NCBI GenBank assembly: GCA_049975385.1
Contig: JBNGDO010000037.1
Coordinates: 1 to 36,672, forward strand
DNA from: DSWT01 sp049975385
Lineage (GTDB): Bacteria > Chloroflexota > Anaerolineae > B4-G1 > SLSP01
Reading direction: 5' to 3'
DNA length: 36,672 bases
Positions within the stretch are counted from its first letter, which is position 1; each line of letters starts with the position of its first letter. Positions 22,249 through 31,095 of the stretch are shown one piece after another. Both the position numbers and the translations under genes were made by a program. A model generated the notes under the pieces. It saw nothing but the letters and a program-made list of their open reading frames with translations, ran no database searches and was not told where the DNA came from.

Positions 22249-24813
22249 ATGAGCCGTAAATTTGTCCTTGTGACGCTTTTGATGGTGTTGTTGGTAAAGC
22301 CGGGCGTTGTGCAGGCTGCACCCCAGGCCGGGCAGACGTACTACGTTTCCAGTTCCACCGGCGATGACGACAACGATGGCCTTTCTGAAGGGGCGCCTTT
22401 TGCCACCATGACCAAAGTCAACAGCCTGGATTTGCAGCCCGGTGACAGTGTCTTGTTCAAGTGCGGTGACGTGTGGCGCGCCGACCCATTGATCATCACC
22501 CGATCCGGCACGGCAGAGGCGTCCATTACCTTTGGGACGTATCCAGCGGATTGTGTCGACAAACCTGTACTCTCCGGCGCGCAGCCTATCGCCGGGTGGA
22601 CATCCTCTGGCGCCAACGTCTACGTGGCGAACCTGTCGATGGCCGCCAACGCCGGGAAGTTCGCATACGGCGTCAACCAGCTTTTCCGAGGCGACGCGCG
22701 CCTGCCGATGGGGCGCTGGCCCAATCTCGACGAGGGCGATGCCGGGTATGCGACGATTGATGCACAGCCGGGAGCGGCGCAGTTCCGCGATGGCGCGCTG
22801 CCCGCGGTGGACTGGCGCGGTGCAGTCGCCCACATCCGCGGGATGCGCTGGTATATCCTCAACCGGGAAGTGACCGGTGTTTCTGGCACGACGCTTACGT
22901 TGGGGGCGAACCTTGACTGTTGGGGTGGGGATTGTACCGGTTGGGGCTATTTCCTCAACAATCATCGCGCCACGCTGGACCGTGAGGGCGAGTGGACCTA
23001 CGATGCGGTCACGCAGCAGGTCTATCTCTACACCACGGGCGGCGCTCCGGCCGACGGTGACATCGAAGGTGCTGTGGTGCTGCGGGATGACGCCCGCGCC
23101 TGGGGTGGCATCGTCTTGGGCGAAGACCTGGGCGACGAGATCGCGCACATCTTCATCGAAAATTGGGACATCCGCCGCTGGTTCCGGCATGGCGTCACTA
23201 CGCCCACCAATCTGCGAAACTACGAAAACAGCGCCATCACGGTGCGCGATTGTTTCATCGGTGACGTGGACGGCATCGGCATCAATCTGGCGGCGTGGGT
23301 GTACGACCCGTGGGATGGCCGTCCGGCCGGTTGGCGCGGTGGGTATAACATCACCCTGGAACGGAACGTCATCGACGTCGCAAACCGGCGCGGGATCGAT
23401 ACGTATGCCAGAAACTCCGTCATCCGTGAGAACGTCATCCGCAATGTGGGGCTGATCGCCAACCTGGGCGCGGCTGGGATGGGCTGTGACTTCGACGCGG
23501 GTGGCGGGCAGTGCACCGAAGACGGCGACGGCATCCGCATCAAGGTGGACGAAGCTGCCGACTCAGGCAACAACAACACCGTCACGCGCAACCGGCTGGA
23601 GCGCATCGCCTACAACGGCATGGACGTGTTCGGCCATACGAACGTGTGCGAGCAGAACGTCATCCGCGAAGCGTGCTATGCCAAGGGCGACTGCGGTGGG
23701 GTACGTACGTTCGGTCGTGACAATTTTAGCGCTACCCCGGTTTACCAGTTGGAGTTTCGCTCTAATATCGTCGTGGACACGCCGGGCAACACCGACGGCT
23801 GCCACGAGACCTACAAGTCGCTTTTTGGATTCGGCCTGTACATCGATAACTATTCGCGGGATGTCCTCATCGACGGCAACACGGTGATCAGTTCGACAGC
23901 AGCCGGCATTTTGTACCAACGTTCCACCGGCATGATTCAAAACAATGTCCTGTACCACAATAGCGCCGGTGATATGTGGTCGTCGCAGGTCGCTCTGGCT
24001 GGGTCCGACACGCGCGTTAATCTCCAGACTAACGTTCTCTTTGCCCTCCAATCGACCGCGCGTACCTTGACCGGTGTGCGGGCCAACCTTGTCACATCCG
24101 ATAACAACGACTTCTTCCACCCTTACGTCCTCAAACATATCTCGGTGGATGGGAGCAAGACGCTGGCGGAATGGCAAAGCTACAGTGGATTGGATGCGCA
24201 TTCACACGAGGCGTGGTACAGCCAGGCTGTTGGCGAGCCGTCGCGATCGCGCATTTTCTTCAACGATACGGCAGTCGCGCAGACCGTCGATCTGGGCTAC
24301 ACCAGCTACCTTGACCTTGAGCAAAACCTCGTGGTTGGCAGTCTGTATCTTCCGCCATTTTCCTCGCGTGTGCTGGTCGCTTCCATCGACGTGCCCGATC
24401 TGGTTTTGACGATGGCGCTGGGCGGTCCCGCGACGATGATCCCCAACACGCCCTTGACGTATAGTCTCGCGCTCGCCAATCAAGGGACGGCTACCGCCAC
24501 GGCCGTTGTCCTCACCCATACGGTGCCGGCGTTGGTCGTGAATCCCGTGTGGGATGCTGCTGGGGCGCTGGCAGGCGCGGTCGCGCGACCCGGCTCGTCT
24601 TTCGTGTGGGATGTTCCCGACCTGTCACCTGGGGCCGTGGGGACGATAACGATGTCTGCGACATATGCGAGTAGCCTGCTGCTCGACCAGCCTATCGCGC
24701 TCAGAGCGACCGTACATACGCCCGTCACAGAGCCCGATTTGAGCAACAACACCGCCTGGCTGGCGTTGGGAGAGTGGTACAAAGTCTTTTTGCCTCTGGT
24801 GATACGTCATTAG
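22249..24813 (+). CDS. Exported right-handed beta-helix protein with FLPLV-type C-terminal tail
   Basis: 854 residues. GGAGGA (22235-22240) eight bases upstream sets the ATG. A signal peptide (FVLVTLLMVLLV, probable cleavage after VQA at residue 23) predicts export. Residues about 28-560 have the start YYVSSSTGDDDNDGLSEGAP and many short N-rich turns (GNNNTVTRNR, ENVIRNVG, NNVLYHNSAGD), typical of parallel beta-helix proteins related to polysaccharide lyases and other carbohydrate-active proteins. The catalytic residues are not identified. A DUF11-like domain follows (PDLVLTMALGG, LSNNTAWLAL), and the protein ends VFLPLVIRH. The same ending is found in the metzincin at 30955, suggesting a shared surface-sorting or anchoring tail. 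It is followed by a convergent gene. A carbohydrate role is only inferred, though a LacI regulator lies nearby. Confidence 0.85.
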   Translation: MSRKFVLVTLLMVLLVKPGVVQAAPQAGQTYYVSSSTGDDDNDGLSEGAPFATMTKVNSLDLQPGDSVLFKCGDVWRADPLIITRSGTAEASITFGTYPADCVDKPVLSGAQPIAGWTSSGANVYVANLSMAANAGKFAYGVNQLFRGDARLPMGRWPNLDEGDAGYATIDAQPGAAQFRDGALPAVDWRGAVAHIRGMRWYILNREVTGVSGTTLTLGANLDCWGGDCTGWGYFLNNHRATLDREGEWTYDAVTQQVYLYTTGGAPADGDIEGAVVLRDDARAWGGIVLGEDLGDEIAHIFIENWDIRRWFRHGVTTPTNLRNYENSAITVRDCFIGDVDGIGINLAAWVYDPWDGRPAGWRGGYNITLERNVIDVANRRGIDTYARNSVIRENVIRNVGLIANLGAAGMGCDFDAGGGQCTEDGDGIRIKVDEAADSGNNNTVTRNRLERIAYNGMDVFGHTNVCEQNVIREACYAKGDCGGVRTFGRDNFSATPVYQLEFRSNIVVDTPGNTDGCHETYKSLFGFGLYIDNYSRDVLIDGNTVISSTAAGILYQRSTGMIQNNVLYHNSAGDMWSSQVALAGSDTRVNLQTNVLFALQSTARTLTGVRANLVTSDNNDFFHPYVLKHISVDGSKTLAEWQSYSGLDAHSHEAWYSQAVGEPSRSRIFFNDTAVAQTVDLGYTSYLDLEQNLVVGSLYLPPFSSRVLVASIDVPDLVLTMALGGPATMIPNTPLTYSLALANQGTATATAVVLTHTVPALVVNPVWDAAGALAGAVARPGSSFVWDVPDLSPGAVGTITMSATYASSLLLDQPIALRATVHTPVTEPDLSNNTAWLALGEWYKVFLPLVIRH

Positions 24814-24818
24814 CTTGA

Positions 24819-24884
24819 ACCACAGAGGTAAAGAGATCACAGAGAATTTTAGATTTTTCTCTGTGTCCTCCGTGCCTCTGTGGT
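24819..24884. repeat. CACAGAG/CTCTGTG inverted repeat, possible bidirectional terminator
   Basis: ACCACAGAGG (24819-24828) pairs with CCTCTGTGGT (24875-24884), and CACAGAG (24838-24844) with CTCTGTG (24859-24865), with an AT-rich loop. It lies between convergent genes, a place where a two-way terminator is expected. It shares a family with 4391-4443. Confidence 0.7.
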
Positions 24885-24898
24885 GAGTCAGCTACCCC

Positions 24899-25300
24899 TT
24901 AGGGAACTTCCCAAACTTCCGCCAGGATAAACGCCTGCCTCAGGTAGCGGGCCGTTGCCAGGCGATTGTCCCCATCCGCTACGATGTAGCGATTGCCGGA
25001 TTTGTAGGCCGTGATGGGCGTCATATCGTCACCTTCGAGCCTGTGGTAGGTTTCTCTCCCGCGATCGGGGAAAAGAATGCCCCGGAGGCTTAGGAGGACA
25101 TCACCAAGATTGAGGCGGTTCCGGCCCTCTTCCGTTTTGCCAGGATTCTCGACGATCCGGTCTAACGCGATGTAGTGCAAACCCAGGTACGTGCACTGTG
25201 TCGTAGGGGGTAAAATCCACTCGGGCGCCGGCGTAGATGCTTTTTGCGGGGAGCAGGCGATGTTACGGTGCAAGCCAATGATTGTTTTTGTTGTAGACAT
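24899..25300 (-). CDS. ParB/sulfiredoxin-fold domain protein
   Basis: 133 residues. The C-terminal part, GNRYIVADGDNRLATARYLRQ, matches the core of the ParB-like nuclease/sulfiredoxin fold (family pattern G-x-Y-x-V-x-DG-x-x-R-x-x-AA). LHYIALDRIVENPGK upstream fits the first strand. It is too short to carry the DNA-binding helix-turn-helix of partition ParB, so plasmid partition is unlikely. GGAAAGGA lies seven bases upstream of the ATG at 25300. A perfect copy of the LacI-type operator lies 34 bases upstream (25334-25353) in what could be the spacer of a TTGGCG-17-CATTAT promoter. It is therefore probably controlled by the adjacent LacI-family regulator. Function unknown. Confidence 0.7.
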   Translation of the reverse strand: MSTTKTIIGLHRNIACSPQKASTPAPEWILPPTTQCTYLGLHYIALDRIVENPGKTEEGRNRLNLGDVLLSLRGILFPDRGRETYHRLEGDDMTPITAYKSGNRYIVADGDNRLATARYLRQAFILAEVWEVP

Positions 25301-25333
25301 TTCTTAATCCTTTCCCATCATCTGGATGGTTCA

Positions 25334-25353
25334 TAATGCAACCGGTTGCATTA
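25334..25353. promoter_or_regulatory. LacI-type operator upstream of the ParB-fold gene
   Basis: A perfect 20-bp palindrome centred on CAACC|GGTTG. Its core TGCAACCGGTTGCA is the same as at 26201-26214. The central CG and flanking hexamers are usual for LacI-family sites. On the minus strand it lies in the spacer of a possible promoter (TTGGCG, 17 bp, CATTAT). Confidence 0.8.
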
Positions 25354-25385
25354 AGCGCCAAAAAAAGAGAGTCTGTAAGAAACTC

Positions 25386-26175
25386 TTAAGCCGATTCCCG
25401 GACGATCAACTTTGCTGGGATGGTCACGTTGGTGACGACGCCGGTTTCGAGGTACTGGATCAAGTTCTGTGCGAGCAATTTCCCTGCCAAGGGAAGTTGC
25501 TGGCTGACCGTGGTCAGGGGAGGGCTGCTGAACCTGGCGATCGAAAGATCGTCGTACCCTATCACCGCGACGTCCTCGGGTACACGCTGTCCTCGTGCGT
25601 GCAGCACGTTCATCGCTCCGGTGGCCATCAGGTCGCTGTTNNNNNNNNNNNNNNNNNNNNNNNNNNNNNNNNNNNNNNNNNNNNNNNNNNNNNNNNNNNN
25701 NNNNNNNNNNNNNNNNNNNNNNNNNNNNNNNNNNNNNNNNGAGCGTCTCAATGTGAAACTGCTTGCGCGTGGAGGTCAACAGGATGAAGCCATCCACCCG
25801 GCCGGTGTCCAGGTATTGGTGCGGCCAGTTCGAATCGTGCGGATCGATATTGGCCACCAACAAGTCGTAATGCGAGCTTAACAACGTGTTGGTGATGGCG
25901 CCGAGCACCTCCAAAAGGAAGAGGTCGTTGACCGAGTAGTCGTTACATGCCTTGTAAGCGTGGACGACAAAACCGATGGTGCGGCTTTCCTGCCGGCTGA
26001 GACGGCTGGCCGCGACGTTGATCTGGAAGTTGTGCTCCTTCGCCACGGCGCGAATCCGCGCTTTCGTCTCCTCGCTGATCAACGGGCTGTCGTTCAACGC
26101 GCGCGACACCGTCGACTTCGACACTCCTGTCAGTCGCGCGATATCTGCGATGGTTTGAACAGCCTTTGCGTTCAT
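25386..26175 (-). CDS. LacI-family transcriptional regulator (interrupted by assembly gap)
   Basis: About 260 residues plus an unknown number in the gap (25641-25740). The N-terminus VQTIADIARLTGVSKSTVSRAL is the LacI helix-turn-helix, followed by the hinge region (AASRLSRQESRTIGFVV) and a periplasmic-binding-protein-like effector domain: VDGFILLTSTRK before the gap; VPEDVAVIGYDDL and SPPLTTVSQQ after it. The two halves sit in different frames only because the 100 N is arbitrary. ATG 26175 is preceded by AAGGAAA. The promoter is a perfect TTGACA-17-TATAAT (26248-26220) with an operator right at the transcription start, so it very likely represses itself. The ligand, usually a sugar, cannot be told. 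Its 3' end has a weak AGAGT/ACTCT hairpin and T-run. Confidence 0.9.
25641..25740. other. Assembly gap of 100 N inside the LacI gene
   Basis: Exactly 100 N, a placeholder of unknown true length. It removes part of the effector-binding domain. Confidence 0.99.
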
Positions 26176-26200
26176 GGGTTTCCTTCTGTAAACGATTGTT

Positions 26201-26214
26201 TGCAACCGGTTGCA
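26201..26214. promoter_or_regulatory. LacI-type autoregulatory operator
   Basis: TGCAACCGGTTGCA, a perfect 14-bp palindrome, lies just downstream of the -10 box of the LacI gene, overlapping its expected transcription start. It is identical in the core to 25337-25350. Confidence 0.85.
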
Positions 26215-26219
26215 TTATC

Positions 26220-26248
26220 ATTATATGCGATGGTGACGGTTTTGTCAA
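26220..26248 (-). promoter_or_regulatory. Consensus sigma-70 promoter of the LacI gene
   Basis: On the minus strand TTGACA (26248-26243), a 17-bp spacer and TATAAT (26225-26220): a perfect match in both boxes and spacing. Confidence 0.9.
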
Positions 26249-26423
26249 GAGGGAATTTATCTGAAAAGGGGTGTCGTTTCTGTTGGGTGATCCTGTGTTC
26301 CAGGGCAATGCACTTGGGTGAGGTAGGGATGAGGTCAGCGCTGGGGAGCGCGCGACAATTTGCGTTTTGGGGTGGTGGGGTAAGTGCGCTGCGCCTGGAA
26401 GCACAGGAATTGAGAAAGTCCTG

Positions 26424-26453
26424 GTTACGCCGGGCAGCAACGCCCGGCGTAAC
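26424..26453. repeat. Perfect 12-bp inverted repeat after the CBM48 gene
   Basis: GTTACGCCGGGC (26424-26435) and GCCCGGCGTAAC (26442-26453) with a six-base loop, three bases beyond the CBM48 stop codon. It may act as a terminator or mRNA end. The rest of 26249-26423 shows no gene. Confidence 0.8.
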
Positions 26454-26455
26454 AC

Positions 26456-26740
26456 CTACGCTATGACGATCCCGTTATCACCTTCGTAGGCGTCGGCCTC
26501 TGGGTCGTTGAACCAGAAGTCATTGGCGGCATCGTAGTAGCGGAAGGCATACTCCTGCCCCTTTTCCAGTGTGACGGCTGCGCTGTAGGTGCCGTTGCTG
26601 CGCTTCTTCATCGGATGCGCGGTCCGGTCCCACCCGTTGAACTCTCCCACCACCGTAGCTTCTGCGTGTGGGTCATCGGCGGGCAGTGCGAACGTCACCC
26701 GCACCTCATTGCTGTTTCGCTTACCTTGTCGCTTAATCAT
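26456..26740 (-). CDS. Free-standing CBM48/isoamylase N-terminal-like domain protein
   Basis: 94 residues. VRVTFALPADDPHAEATVVGEF then NGWDRTAHPMKK and YAFRYYDAANDFWFNDPEAD form an entire early-set (E-set) glycogen-binding domain such as the one of branching enzymes and AMPK beta subunits. Trp in NGWD and the FRYY strand are the usual ligand-contact positions. No catalytic domain follows. Stand-alone copies are thought to bind glycogen or starch or to aid an enzyme partner. AAGGAGGT lies three bases before the ATG. It lies upstream of the LacI gene on the same strand, separated by 280 nt that contain the LacI promoter, so the two are probably separate units. No signal peptide, so cytoplasmic. 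Confidence 0.88.
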   Translation of the reverse strand: MIKRQGKRNSNEVRVTFALPADDPHAEATVVGEFNGWDRTAHPMKKRSNGTYSAAVTLEKGQEYAFRYYDAANDFWFNDPEADAYEGDNGIVIA

Positions 26741-26979
26741 GGTACCTCCTTAGTTGGTTACTTGATAGATGATCCGGCGGAGACCTTTGAATCCCCCTGG
26801 TCTCTGCGGGTATCTGCCTGACTCCCCCCAGGTCAGATACAGGACAAGTATACCATAATGTTTTCGCTTCGAGTTTGAAACACTCCCAACCTCAGGGCAT
26901 GCGACAGAAATTTGTGCTCCAAGCCCCGTCCCCGGAGCGCTCTGCGTGGGAACTCATTCTTTTGGATCAGTAGTTCGCA

Positions 26980-27008
26980 TTGTCAAATGTCCGGAAAGGC
27001 GGTATAAT
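26980..27008 (+). promoter_or_regulatory. Promoter of the metzincin gene
   Basis: TTGTCA (26980-26985), a 17-bp spacer and TATAAT (27003-27008). Transcription would begin near 27015, giving a leader of about 113 nt. Confidence 0.8.
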
Positions 27009-27059
27009 AAAATTACCGGGACGCCGACGTTCCCTGACACGGATTCCATTTCAGAAAAA

Positions 27060-27094
27060 ACAACAACCGCATCTTTGCCCGATGCGGTTGTTGT
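27060..27094. promoter_or_regulatory. Perfect 14-bp stem-loop in the metzincin 5' leader
   Basis: ACAACAACCGCATC (27060-27073) and GATGCGGTTGTTGT (27081-27094) with a seven-base loop. On the plus strand no T-run follows, so it is a leader stem rather than a terminator. On the minus strand TTTTTT follows, so it could stop antisense or read-through transcription there. Confidence 0.75.
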
Positions 27095-27127
27095 CGTTAA
27101 TGAACGTAGATTAACAAGGAGAGTACC

Positions 27128-30100
27128 ATGAAAACGCGACGTTGGTTACAATGGCTATGTTTGCTGGTTTTGTTTTTCGGGCCGGCATTGGGCAATAATG
27201 CGCCTGCGCGCGCAGCGCCGAGTGCCCCCACCGACACCCCTATCCCCGTCGTGACCGAGAACTTCAATGAATGGACGCTCAACGAGGGCCTGCTGTATTG
27301 GGCCGACCACTGCTACGGCGGCGAATTTCGTGGGCCGGGTTACCTGCGACGCAAGCCGGCCAACGGTGGCACGACCCGCACCCTTTCTGCTGTGGACGAG
27401 ATCGCCTGCCACACCTTCATGAACCTGACCGCCAACGCCGACGGGTTGTATTATTACAGCGTGGACGGCAGCGGCATCTATTTCCGCCCGGTGGACGATC
27501 CTTACGATCCCCCAACCCTCGTCCGCGCCCTCACGACTGCCAACGCGCCGGTCGGAGCCAGGGAAATGGCGGTAGATGGCGACTACATCTACTGGATGGT
27601 CGATACGCTCAGCGGCACGGATACTATCCGGCGCGCGCGCACGGATGGGACCGGCAGCATCCAAACGGTGGTAGCCTCGGCCGACAATCCCGACGACCTG
27701 GCCGTGGTCAATGGGATCGTCTATTGGCTGGATGACGACGGCTTGTGGAGCACGAACACTTCTTCCTGCACCACGTTGCCTTGCGATAAGACCCAACTCG
27801 TCATCACCCGTGGCACACACTTGATGTATTATGATCCCAACGCCCTCCCTATCCTCTACCAACTCTACTGGGTCACGCTGGCCGACCCGATTGAACTCAT
27901 CCCCTCTCATATCTGGCGGCGCTCCTGCGCCTGGCAATTCAATCCGTACCCCAACCCGCCCAGCATTGTGTGCACCGAGCAGGATCTCTACACCGCCGCC
28001 GATACCGGCTGGATATTGGGCGATCTGACCACGGATGGCACGCATCTCTTCTGGTCGGAACGCCGGGATCCGCTCGATCCTGTCCCTGACGGCAAACTGC
28101 GGCGGATGCCTATCGGCGGCGGGACGGTGGATGATATTGCCGTCAACATGCCTTACGTCGATGCCCGCGTGTTCAGCGATGCCTGGTACGTCTACTTCGC
28201 GGAAACTGCCGGCAGCGACATCGGCATCTATAAATTGCCCTTCAACGCCAGTGCCATCGTGCGCGACCTGGCTGCCGATGAGTTGGAAGTCACCCAGGGC
28301 ATCCAAAACCTGGCGAATGACGTCCCCTTGATCGCCAAGAAACCCACCTACGTTCGTGGGTACGCCCGTGAGAATAGCGGCCCGGATGCCGTCTCCGTCG
28401 AGGCGTGGCTCTACGGCACGCGTGGCGCCAGTGCGCTTCCCGCCTCGCCCCTACCGGCGCAGAATGGCGTACACCCGCTGGCGACCGGCGATCTCTACGA
28501 CCGGGGCGCCCTGGACGAAAGCTGGCTCTTCCAACTCCCCGAGAGCTGGGTTGCCGCCGGAACCATCGACCTGCGCCTGGTCGTCGACCCGCGCGAGCAA
28601 TACAGCGACCCCAATCGCGCCAACAATGAGGTTAGCGAGAGCTTCACCTTCGATGCCAAAGCCCCCGTCTGTACCGTCTTCGTCCCCGTGCGCACCCATT
28701 CGCCCAATTACAACTCACCCACCGATAACCCGAACTTCTGGCAGATGTACGACGTGGCCAAAAAACTCTGGCCAGCCTACGATTTCTGGCCCTACGAGCA
28801 GAGCGAGGACATCGCCGAACTCCAGGTGTGCTGGAAGTGGGGGTTCATTCCCTATCCATGCTTCGGCCCGTACGAACTGCCCAACGATACCTGGAAAGTG
28901 CTCACCTCGCTGAACGCGCGCGACTTCTTCTCCAACGATCCTGACAGTTGTGACAACGCCAACGCCAGGACGCACTACATCGGCATGGTGCATCCCGATA
29001 CCGACACCTCTACGAGTGATGGCTGGGTGTTGGGGACGGCTTACAGGAACGACAACGTAGCCTGGGTCAAATTCGAACCGCACAGCTTCGTTTCTACCGG
29101 TGCTCCCGCGCTACCCGACGCCGGCGCGACGCTGGCACACGAGATGGGGCACAATTTGGGGCGCAAGCACGTGGACTGCGGCGACCCCGATGGTATTGAC
29201 AACAACTACCCCTATCCCACCGACCAGATCGCTAACGTGGGCCAGGCCAGCTACTACGGCTTCGATGGTCGCACACAGACCGTGATTGCCCCGGATGACG
29301 CTGTGGATTTTATGAGCTATTGCCGCCCCTACTGGACCAGCGACTATACCTGGCGCGCGCTCAACAATCGCATCAGCAGTTCCTCAATGATCGTCGCCGC
29401 GCCTGCCATCAGCACGCTGGCTGCAGGAGACGCCGTCTTCGTCAGCGGTGCGGTCACACCTACCGCCAGCACCGGCGTCTTGAATTACGCCTGGGTCTAC
29501 CCCACCGGCGGCCTCAGCGCGGGCATCCTGCGCAAATGGGAAGGGGTGGCCGCGCTCCCTCTCGAGGTAAGCGGGCCAACGCCGCAGAGCACCACCGCCC
29601 CGAGCTATACCCTACAGCTCCGCGACGCCCAGAATGCAATCCTGGCGACGTACCCGGTGACGTTGAGCGAGACGGTGGACGATCCCGCCGACCCACCGAT
29701 CTACAATTTCAGCCTCACTTTTGCCGATCCGGGCAATGTGGCCCGCGTGGAACTGCTGGCCGACAGTACGGTGATCGACAGCCACGCGCCCGGCAACCAG
29801 GTCCCCGCCGTCACCCTGAGCGAACCGCACGGCGGCGAAACCTTTACCGATACCCTCGACCTTATCTGGCAGGGCACCGACGCCGACGAGGACGATACGC
29901 TGCTTTACAATGTCCAGTACAGCCCCGACGACGGCCTCACCTGGCGTGCCGTCCTCAACGACTTCCCGGCGCCTGATGGTGAGGACGTCGTCACCCTGAC
30001 GTTGAACACGCGCGGCCTGCCCGGTAGCGGGGTCAACCAGGGACGCCTGCGGGTCGCCGCCAGCGACGGCTACAACACCGGCATAGCGACGTCCAACGGG

Positions 30101-30955
30101 TTTACCATCCCCGACCACGAGCCCGAAGCCTACATCATCCCGCCCGAAAGCGCGCCGGCGGGTGTGCCTGTGCTGTTGCGCGGTGGCGCGATGGATGCGG
30201 AAGATGGCGCTTTGAGTGGCAGCGCGCTCGCCTGGACGGTGGACGGGCTGGCGCAAGGAACGGGGCAAGAGGTGCTGGCCGGCGGTCTGGGGCCGGGAGG
30301 GCACACGGCGACGCTGACGGCGGAGGATTCCGGCGGTCACACGGACATCGCTCAGGCGAACTTCTTCGTGCAGTTCTTGCGCATTCCACAGGGCGATATG
30401 CCGCAGCTCGACGGTTTCTGCGACGACGCGGCCTATCTCGATACGCCACAACTCCAACTCGCGCCGTATGGCGATGGCGGGCAGGCGACCGTACGGTTGC
30501 AGCGCACCGCCGATTACTTGTGGGCCTGTTTTAGCGGTCTGAAGCCAGGCGTAGCCACACCGGGCGCGTTTGCCGGGCTGCGCTTCGACGTGGATTACAG
30601 CCGGGACGACCTGGCGCAACCGGCAGACTACGCCTTCTTCGTGGGAGAGGACGGCGGCTACTTCACCTACGCGGGCAACGGCAGCGGCGGTTTCGCCGAT
30701 ACGGGGCCGGGCGGCCTACAGGCGTTCGTTAGTGCGTACACCTACACCTGGAGCGCGGAGTTGCGGATTGAGGCGAGCGTCCTCGGTGGGTGGGATCACG
30801 TGGTCGGCATGAACGCCGGTCACTACTGGGTAGCCTCTCAGGGTAACGATTACGTGTGGCCCTACGCCAGCGGTTGGAATCACCCCGACACGTGGGCTAC
30901 CACCATGCTCGGACAAGGCCCAACGGTCTTCCTACCTCTGGTTCTAAGGCACTAA
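27128..30955 (+). CDS. Large exported metzincin-type metalloprotease with propeller-like, Ig-like and CBM9-like domains
   Basis: 1275 residues. AAGGAGA sits seven bases before the ATG; a signal peptide (WLCLLVLFFGPALG) predicts secretion. About 35-380 has repeated units (GLLYWADH, GLYYYSVDG, DYIYWMVDT, GIVYWLDDD) like a beta-propeller. Next comes a spacer domain with ELEVTQGIQN. The zinc site is HEMGHNLGRKH (H671, E672, H675, G678, H681) and a Met-turn follows in DFMSYC (M729): the metzincin signature. Further on are Ig-like units (about 760-1075) and a CBM9/DOMON-like domain (PQLDGFCDDAAYLDTP onward). The protein ends VFLPLVLRH like the beta-helix protein. Peptidase activity is inferred from the motif. 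Substrate unknown. A good promoter lies at 26980-27008; the convergent downstream gene is separated by strong palindromes. Confidence 0.9.
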   Translation: MKTRRWLQWLCLLVLFFGPALGNNAPARAAPSAPTDTPIPVVTENFNEWTLNEGLLYWADHCYGGEFRGPGYLRRKPANGGTTRTLSAVDEIACHTFMNLTANADGLYYYSVDGSGIYFRPVDDPYDPPTLVRALTTANAPVGAREMAVDGDYIYWMVDTLSGTDTIRRARTDGTGSIQTVVASADNPDDLAVVNGIVYWLDDDGLWSTNTSSCTTLPCDKTQLVITRGTHLMYYDPNALPILYQLYWVTLADPIELIPSHIWRRSCAWQFNPYPNPPSIVCTEQDLYTAADTGWILGDLTTDGTHLFWSERRDPLDPVPDGKLRRMPIGGGTVDDIAVNMPYVDARVFSDAWYVYFAETAGSDIGIYKLPFNASAIVRDLAADELEVTQGIQNLANDVPLIAKKPTYVRGYARENSGPDAVSVEAWLYGTRGASALPASPLPAQNGVHPLATGDLYDRGALDESWLFQLPESWVAAGTIDLRLVVDPREQYSDPNRANNEVSESFTFDAKAPVCTVFVPVRTHSPNYNSPTDNPNFWQMYDVAKKLWPAYDFWPYEQSEDIAELQVCWKWGFIPYPCFGPYELPNDTWKVLTSLNARDFFSNDPDSCDNANARTHYIGMVHPDTDTSTSDGWVLGTAYRNDNVAWVKFEPHSFVSTGAPALPDAGATLAHEMGHNLGRKHVDCGDPDGIDNNYPYPTDQIANVGQASYYGFDGRTQTVIAPDDAVDFMSYCRPYWTSDYTWRALNNRISSSSMIVAAPAISTLAAGDAVFVSGAVTPTASTGVLNYAWVYPTGGLSAGILRKWEGVAALPLEVSGPTPQSTTAPSYTLQLRDAQNAILATYPVTLSETVDDPADPPIYNFSLTFADPGNVARVELLADSTVIDSHAPGNQVPAVTLSEPHGGETFTDTLDLIWQGTDADEDDTLLYNVQYSPDDGLTWRAVLNDFPAPDGEDVVTLTLNTRGLPGSGVNQGRLRVAASDGYNTGIATSNGFTIPDHEPEAYIIPPESAPAGVPVLLRGGAMDAEDGALSGSALAWTVDGLAQGTGQEVLAGGLGPGGHTATLTAEDSGGHTDIAQANFFVQFLRIPQGDMPQLDGFCDDAAYLDTPQLQLAPYGDGGQATVRLQRTADYLWACFSGLKPGVATPGAFAGLRFDVDYSRDDLAQPADYAFFVGEDGGYFTYAGNGSGGFADTGPGGLQAFVSAYTYTWSAELRIEASVLGGWDHVVGMNAGHYWVASQGNDYVWPYASGWNHPDTWATTMLGQGPTVFLPLVLRH

Positions 30956-30993
30956 CGCATTGTGGCAAAAATACGGTGACGCTCCCGTACCCG

Positions 30994-31057
30994 TCTCGGG
31001 GACGGGCTATGCTGCCCGGAGTGCGTCTTTTGCGCCCCCGGGACGGGGGCGCTGAGC
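30994..31057. repeat. GC-rich palindromes in the convergent spacer
   Basis: CCCGTC/GACGGG (about 30994-31010) and GCGCCCCC-GGGAC-GGGGGCGC form short perfect hairpins after the metzincin stop codon. They are candidate terminators between convergent genes. Confidence 0.65.
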
Positions 31058-31095
31058 ATGGGCGTGCGGTTTTTGCCTTAATGCGCACTAACGCA

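Noticed and set aside
24899..25300. Plasmid partition ParB
   Set aside because: It is too short, has no DNA-binding domain, and no ParA or parS-like cluster is present.
27060..27094. Stem-loop as a terminator for a plus-strand gene
   Set aside because: No T-run follows on the plus strand and no gene lies upstream on that strand; it sits inside the leader of the metzincin gene.
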